The notes beneath the pieces are model-generated. The model saw only the letters and a list, made by a program, of their open reading frames with translations, was not told the DNA's origin and did not search any database. From the NCBI GenBank assembly GCA_964019695.1, contig OZ026527.1, forward strand, positions 70,888,593 to 70,952,592: a stretch of 64,000 nt of DNA, given 5' to 3'. This document shows, in pieces, positions 61,719-64,000 of this stretch. The translations under genes and the position numbers were made by a program. This stretch comes from Loripinus fragilis. Its lineage: Eukaryota > Mollusca > Bivalvia > Lucinida > Lucinidae. Positions within the stretch are counted from its first letter, which is position 1, and every line of letters starts with the position of its first letter.

Positions 61719-63116
61719 ATGTCTATTAATGTGTACACTGCAACACAAGCAGAACTACAATCTTTGACTGGTATTGGCCCCACGTCAGCCAGCGAGATTG
61801 TTGCACTAAGGAATCAGGTGCTGGCGGGTCAACGTGACCCAATATGCATTCTTGACTTGGCAGAGATACGCCTTCAGCCAGATACCTGGCAACAATACAT
61901 CAATGATGGTCTATTTTCCATCACATATACACCTCCATATCAGCCTCTTGCTGAAGTATTAGAATCAGCTGATGATGGATTTGGCAATTTTGATGAACCA
62001 ATTCACATCAAAGAGGAGCTTACACCAATATTGCCAGCACCAAAACACACACTTACACTTGAACAGGCAACATTAGCACAAAGTGACCAACCAGAACCTG
62101 GTCAAATACAAGACAATTTAACTGATTACACACAACTAGATCAAACAAACACAACTGAACACCTACAAATACAAGCCGTACAAACACAAACAAATCAACC
62201 TGGACAAACAGAACTGGAACAAGCACAGGCAATGGCACTACCACAAACACAAGACAAAACCACAGAAAAATTGTTTGCAGAGTCAATTGCAGTCATCTCG
62301 CATGAGATGGATGGACTCGGCAAACAAATTTTTGCATTAGGCAACACACTAACACACAAAATAACACAACTGGCAAACAGTGTTTTTGCCTTGGAGAATC
62401 AAAACACAGGCATCAACACAAACATTAAACAAATTGAAGAACAAAACACAAAAATACAAAAACAACTCACATGCCACGAAGTATTTTTACAGGACATCAA
62501 AACAATTCTTCCACCACCAACACCCATTGCAAGCAAACTCCCAATTTTCACAGAAGCAGCTAAATCTAAATACCAATTACAAGCAACCACAATGCAACAA
62601 GCAAAAATGCCACAAACAGTACCCCAGACTACACTTACACTACCACAATGGACAAAACAACCTGGCACTCCAACATTAACAAATTCACCCATCACTTCAC
62701 AACCAGGACCATATATAATATATGGACTCCACCCTACATATACACCATCTCATCCACAAATCTCAGCTACACCTGACATAAAGCCACTGCCAACACTAGA
62801 CTTAAAACCTAAGCATCCACAACAATCATTGATTGACAACATTGCATCCGCCATACCAATTTCATCAATCTACCAAACAAAACCACACACAGGAACCACC
62901 GTCACATCATCAACTACATACACTACCACTGCAAAGCAACTCAACAATTTTACACAGCAAAACCAAAAACAGATGACCAACAGACAGTTGACCGTGGTCG
63001 GCCACGGACAAGACAGACTGACGCTCCGCGTGACCACTCTAGCCAGTCTCCTAGGCCTCAAAAGCTACAGCTTTTTTCAGGAGACCCCTCTGGTATATCC
63101 TGGTTATCTTTCATAA
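61719..63116 (+). CDS. Gag-like protein with N-terminal helix-hairpin-helix motif
   Basis: 465 residues from the ATG at 61719. Residues 4-32 read NVYTATQAELQSLTGIGP then TSASEIVALRN, a helix-hairpin-helix of the ComEA / UvrC-tail kind, which binds DNA without sequence specificity in its known settings. Residues about 110-215 are glutamine- and threonine-rich. Residues about 190-280 are a probable coiled coil (SIAVISHEMDGLGKQIFALG). The rest is proline/threonine-rich. The last 50-odd residues are out of frame with the true continuation: the overlapping frame carries FSGDPSGISWLSFIMKFDRI, a Gag capsid-like start. Codons are A/C-rich (many ACA, CAA), unlike the neighbouring DNA. Confidence 0.75.
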   Translation: MSINVYTATQAELQSLTGIGPTSASEIVALRNQVLAGQRDPICILDLAEIRLQPDTWQQYINDGLFSITYTPPYQPLAEVLESADDGFGNFDEPIHIKEELTPILPAPKHTLTLEQATLAQSDQPEPGQIQDNLTDYTQLDQTNTTEHLQIQAVQTQTNQPGQTELEQAQAMALPQTQDKTTEKLFAESIAVISHEMDGLGKQIFALGNTLTHKITQLANSVFALENQNTGINTNIKQIEEQNTKIQKQLTCHEVFLQDIKTILPPPTPIASKLPIFTEAAKSKYQLQATTMQQAKMPQTVPQTTLTLPQWTKQPGTPTLTNSPITSQPGPYIIYGLHPTYTPSHPQISATPDIKPLPTLDLKPKHPQQSLIDNIASAIPISSIYQTKPHTGTTVTSSTTYTTTAKQLNNFTQQNQKQMTNRQLTVVGHGQDRLTLRVTTLASLLGLKSYSFFQETPLVYPGYLS

Positions 63117-64000
63117 TGAAATTTGACAGGATATCCCAGAGGGGAGGGTGGTCTGAGGACAAAAAGTTAGACAGACTGTATGACTGCCTAACCGACAAGG
63201 CACTTGAATATGCGGCGCGTTCAGACAACCGCGACAATTTTGCTGCGCTAAAAAGCGAACTTGCTTTGCGCTTTGATCTAAAAGAGGAGCCAGTTGCTGC
63301 AAGACAGCAGCTTCACCTTGCAAAACAAGGTGATGATGAAACGTTGGAGGCGTATTTGCAGCGCATTCTGGCTATCGCCATGGATGGCTACAAAGACGCC
63401 TCCGCCGTTCTTTTGCAGCAAATGGCTACCAAGGCATTTTTGCGCGGTTGTAGGCATAAGGATGCTGCAACTTTGGTGATGAATGAGGCCCCACAAACCA
63501 TCCATGTAGCCTGTAAGTGGATTAAGACCATGTTGGCCAATAAAAAAGCTATTGGGGGGAAGGTCTCTTTTTCTGAGAGAATATTCACGGTGCAGGAGGA
63601 GACGAGGGTCTCAAATATTGAGAAAAAGGTCGATGACCTTCTAAAAACTGTTCATAGGCCGTCGACTCCCCCTCGTCTTGCTTCACCGTCACCCCCGCGG
63701 TACTCATCAGGATATCAGGGTCAAAGCTGGCAGAGACCTAGATCTCCTGATTATTACCGTGGTGGTTCACCAAATGGACATAAGTACCCCAAAGGTTTTC
63801 ACCATCCAGGCAAGGCCGGTACCCCTACAGAGGTGGCTACTCACCTGAGAGCTACCACCGTAGGAGTCCATCCAGAGATGGTAGGGACGGTGCAGGTATG
63901 GGTGGTAAGTACCCACCTGCTCAGTATCCTAGCAGCTCTGGATTTAATCCAAGCCAATATGGTTCTAATCCAGATTACAGGAATAGGTATTCCCATTCAC
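62960..64000 (+). pseudogene. gag: Gag capsid-like region of the second LTR element, frame-broken, partial
   Basis: In the frame of 63116 (minus one relative to the upstream ORF) it reads RPQKLQLFSGDPSGISWLSF, then LDRLYDCLTDKALEYAAR, RFDLKEEPVAARQQLHLAK and FLRGCRHKDAATLVMN. This is the pattern of a retrotransposon Gag capsid. Near 63810 the frame changes again, and the continuation is arginine/glycine/tyrosine-rich (RYPYRGGYSPESYHRRSPSR), as in RNA-binding Gag tails. No zinc knuckle is reached before base 64000. Protease and polymerase should lie to the right. Confidence 0.75.

Noticed and set aside
62053..63061. Hydrophobic minus-strand ORFs resembling membrane proteins
   Set aside because: They are the complement of the Q/T-rich Gag; CAA/ACA-rich codons read backwards give V/C/L-rich strings.

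Overview
The window looks like intron-rich, repeat-dense animal DNA, most likely from a marine bivalve mollusc. That assignment is an inference from the style of the repeats (palindromic MITEs, tRNA-derived SINEs, CR1-type LINEs, Gypsy elements), from long AT-rich introns with GT..AG borders, and from one recognisable animal gene. Nothing bacterial is present: no operons, rRNA or CRISPR.

Region 1 (1-25.8 kb, minus strand) holds the only confidently recognised host gene, an orthologue of the vertebrate coiled-coil protein CCDC177. I assembled nine exons whose splice phases all agree (25778/25828-25641, 23424-23310, 19748-19578, 15223-15127, 14206-14126, 12305-12107, 8803-8618, 6093-5920, 588-463). 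They give 429 codons from the likely ATG, and the gene continues past base 1. The introns are filled with MITEs, SINEs, a LINE tail, TIR elements and a 213-bp tandem array. Several of these lie within about 10-30 bp of a splice site.

Region 2 (25.8-32.9 kb) has no clear gene. It contains an hAT-type MITE with an exact 8-bp target duplication, a second type of tRNA-derived SINE, a LINE C-terminal fragment, and a CpG-richer stretch with a YY1-type motif that could be the CCDC177 promoter. Region 3 (32.9-38.1 kb) is a cluster of decayed LINEs: a CR1/Jockey-type copy, a second shorter copy, a minus-strand LINE tail between them and another minus-strand fragment. Region 4 (38-48.6 kb) is mostly repeats, including a 430-bp near-perfect palindrome and a TTAA-flanked MITE. 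It also holds two weak candidate exons with an Ig-like or cysteine-bearing look, each about 0.3 kb downstream of the same short dispersed repeat.

Region 5 (48.6-56.7 kb) is a nearly complete, young Gypsy retrotransposon: two 967/968-bp LTRs differing at about five positions, a 4-bp target duplication, Gag, protease, RT, RNase H, integrase, and an unusual C-terminal C2H2 zinc-finger extension. It carries a stop in gag, a frame break between protease and RT, and a stop inside the first zinc finger. Region 6 (56.7-64 kb) has a 1.4-kb TIR element and the 5' part of a second LTR retrotransposon. The Gag of that element begins with a helix-hairpin-helix motif like that of ComEA-type DNA-binding proteins; the element runs off the right edge.
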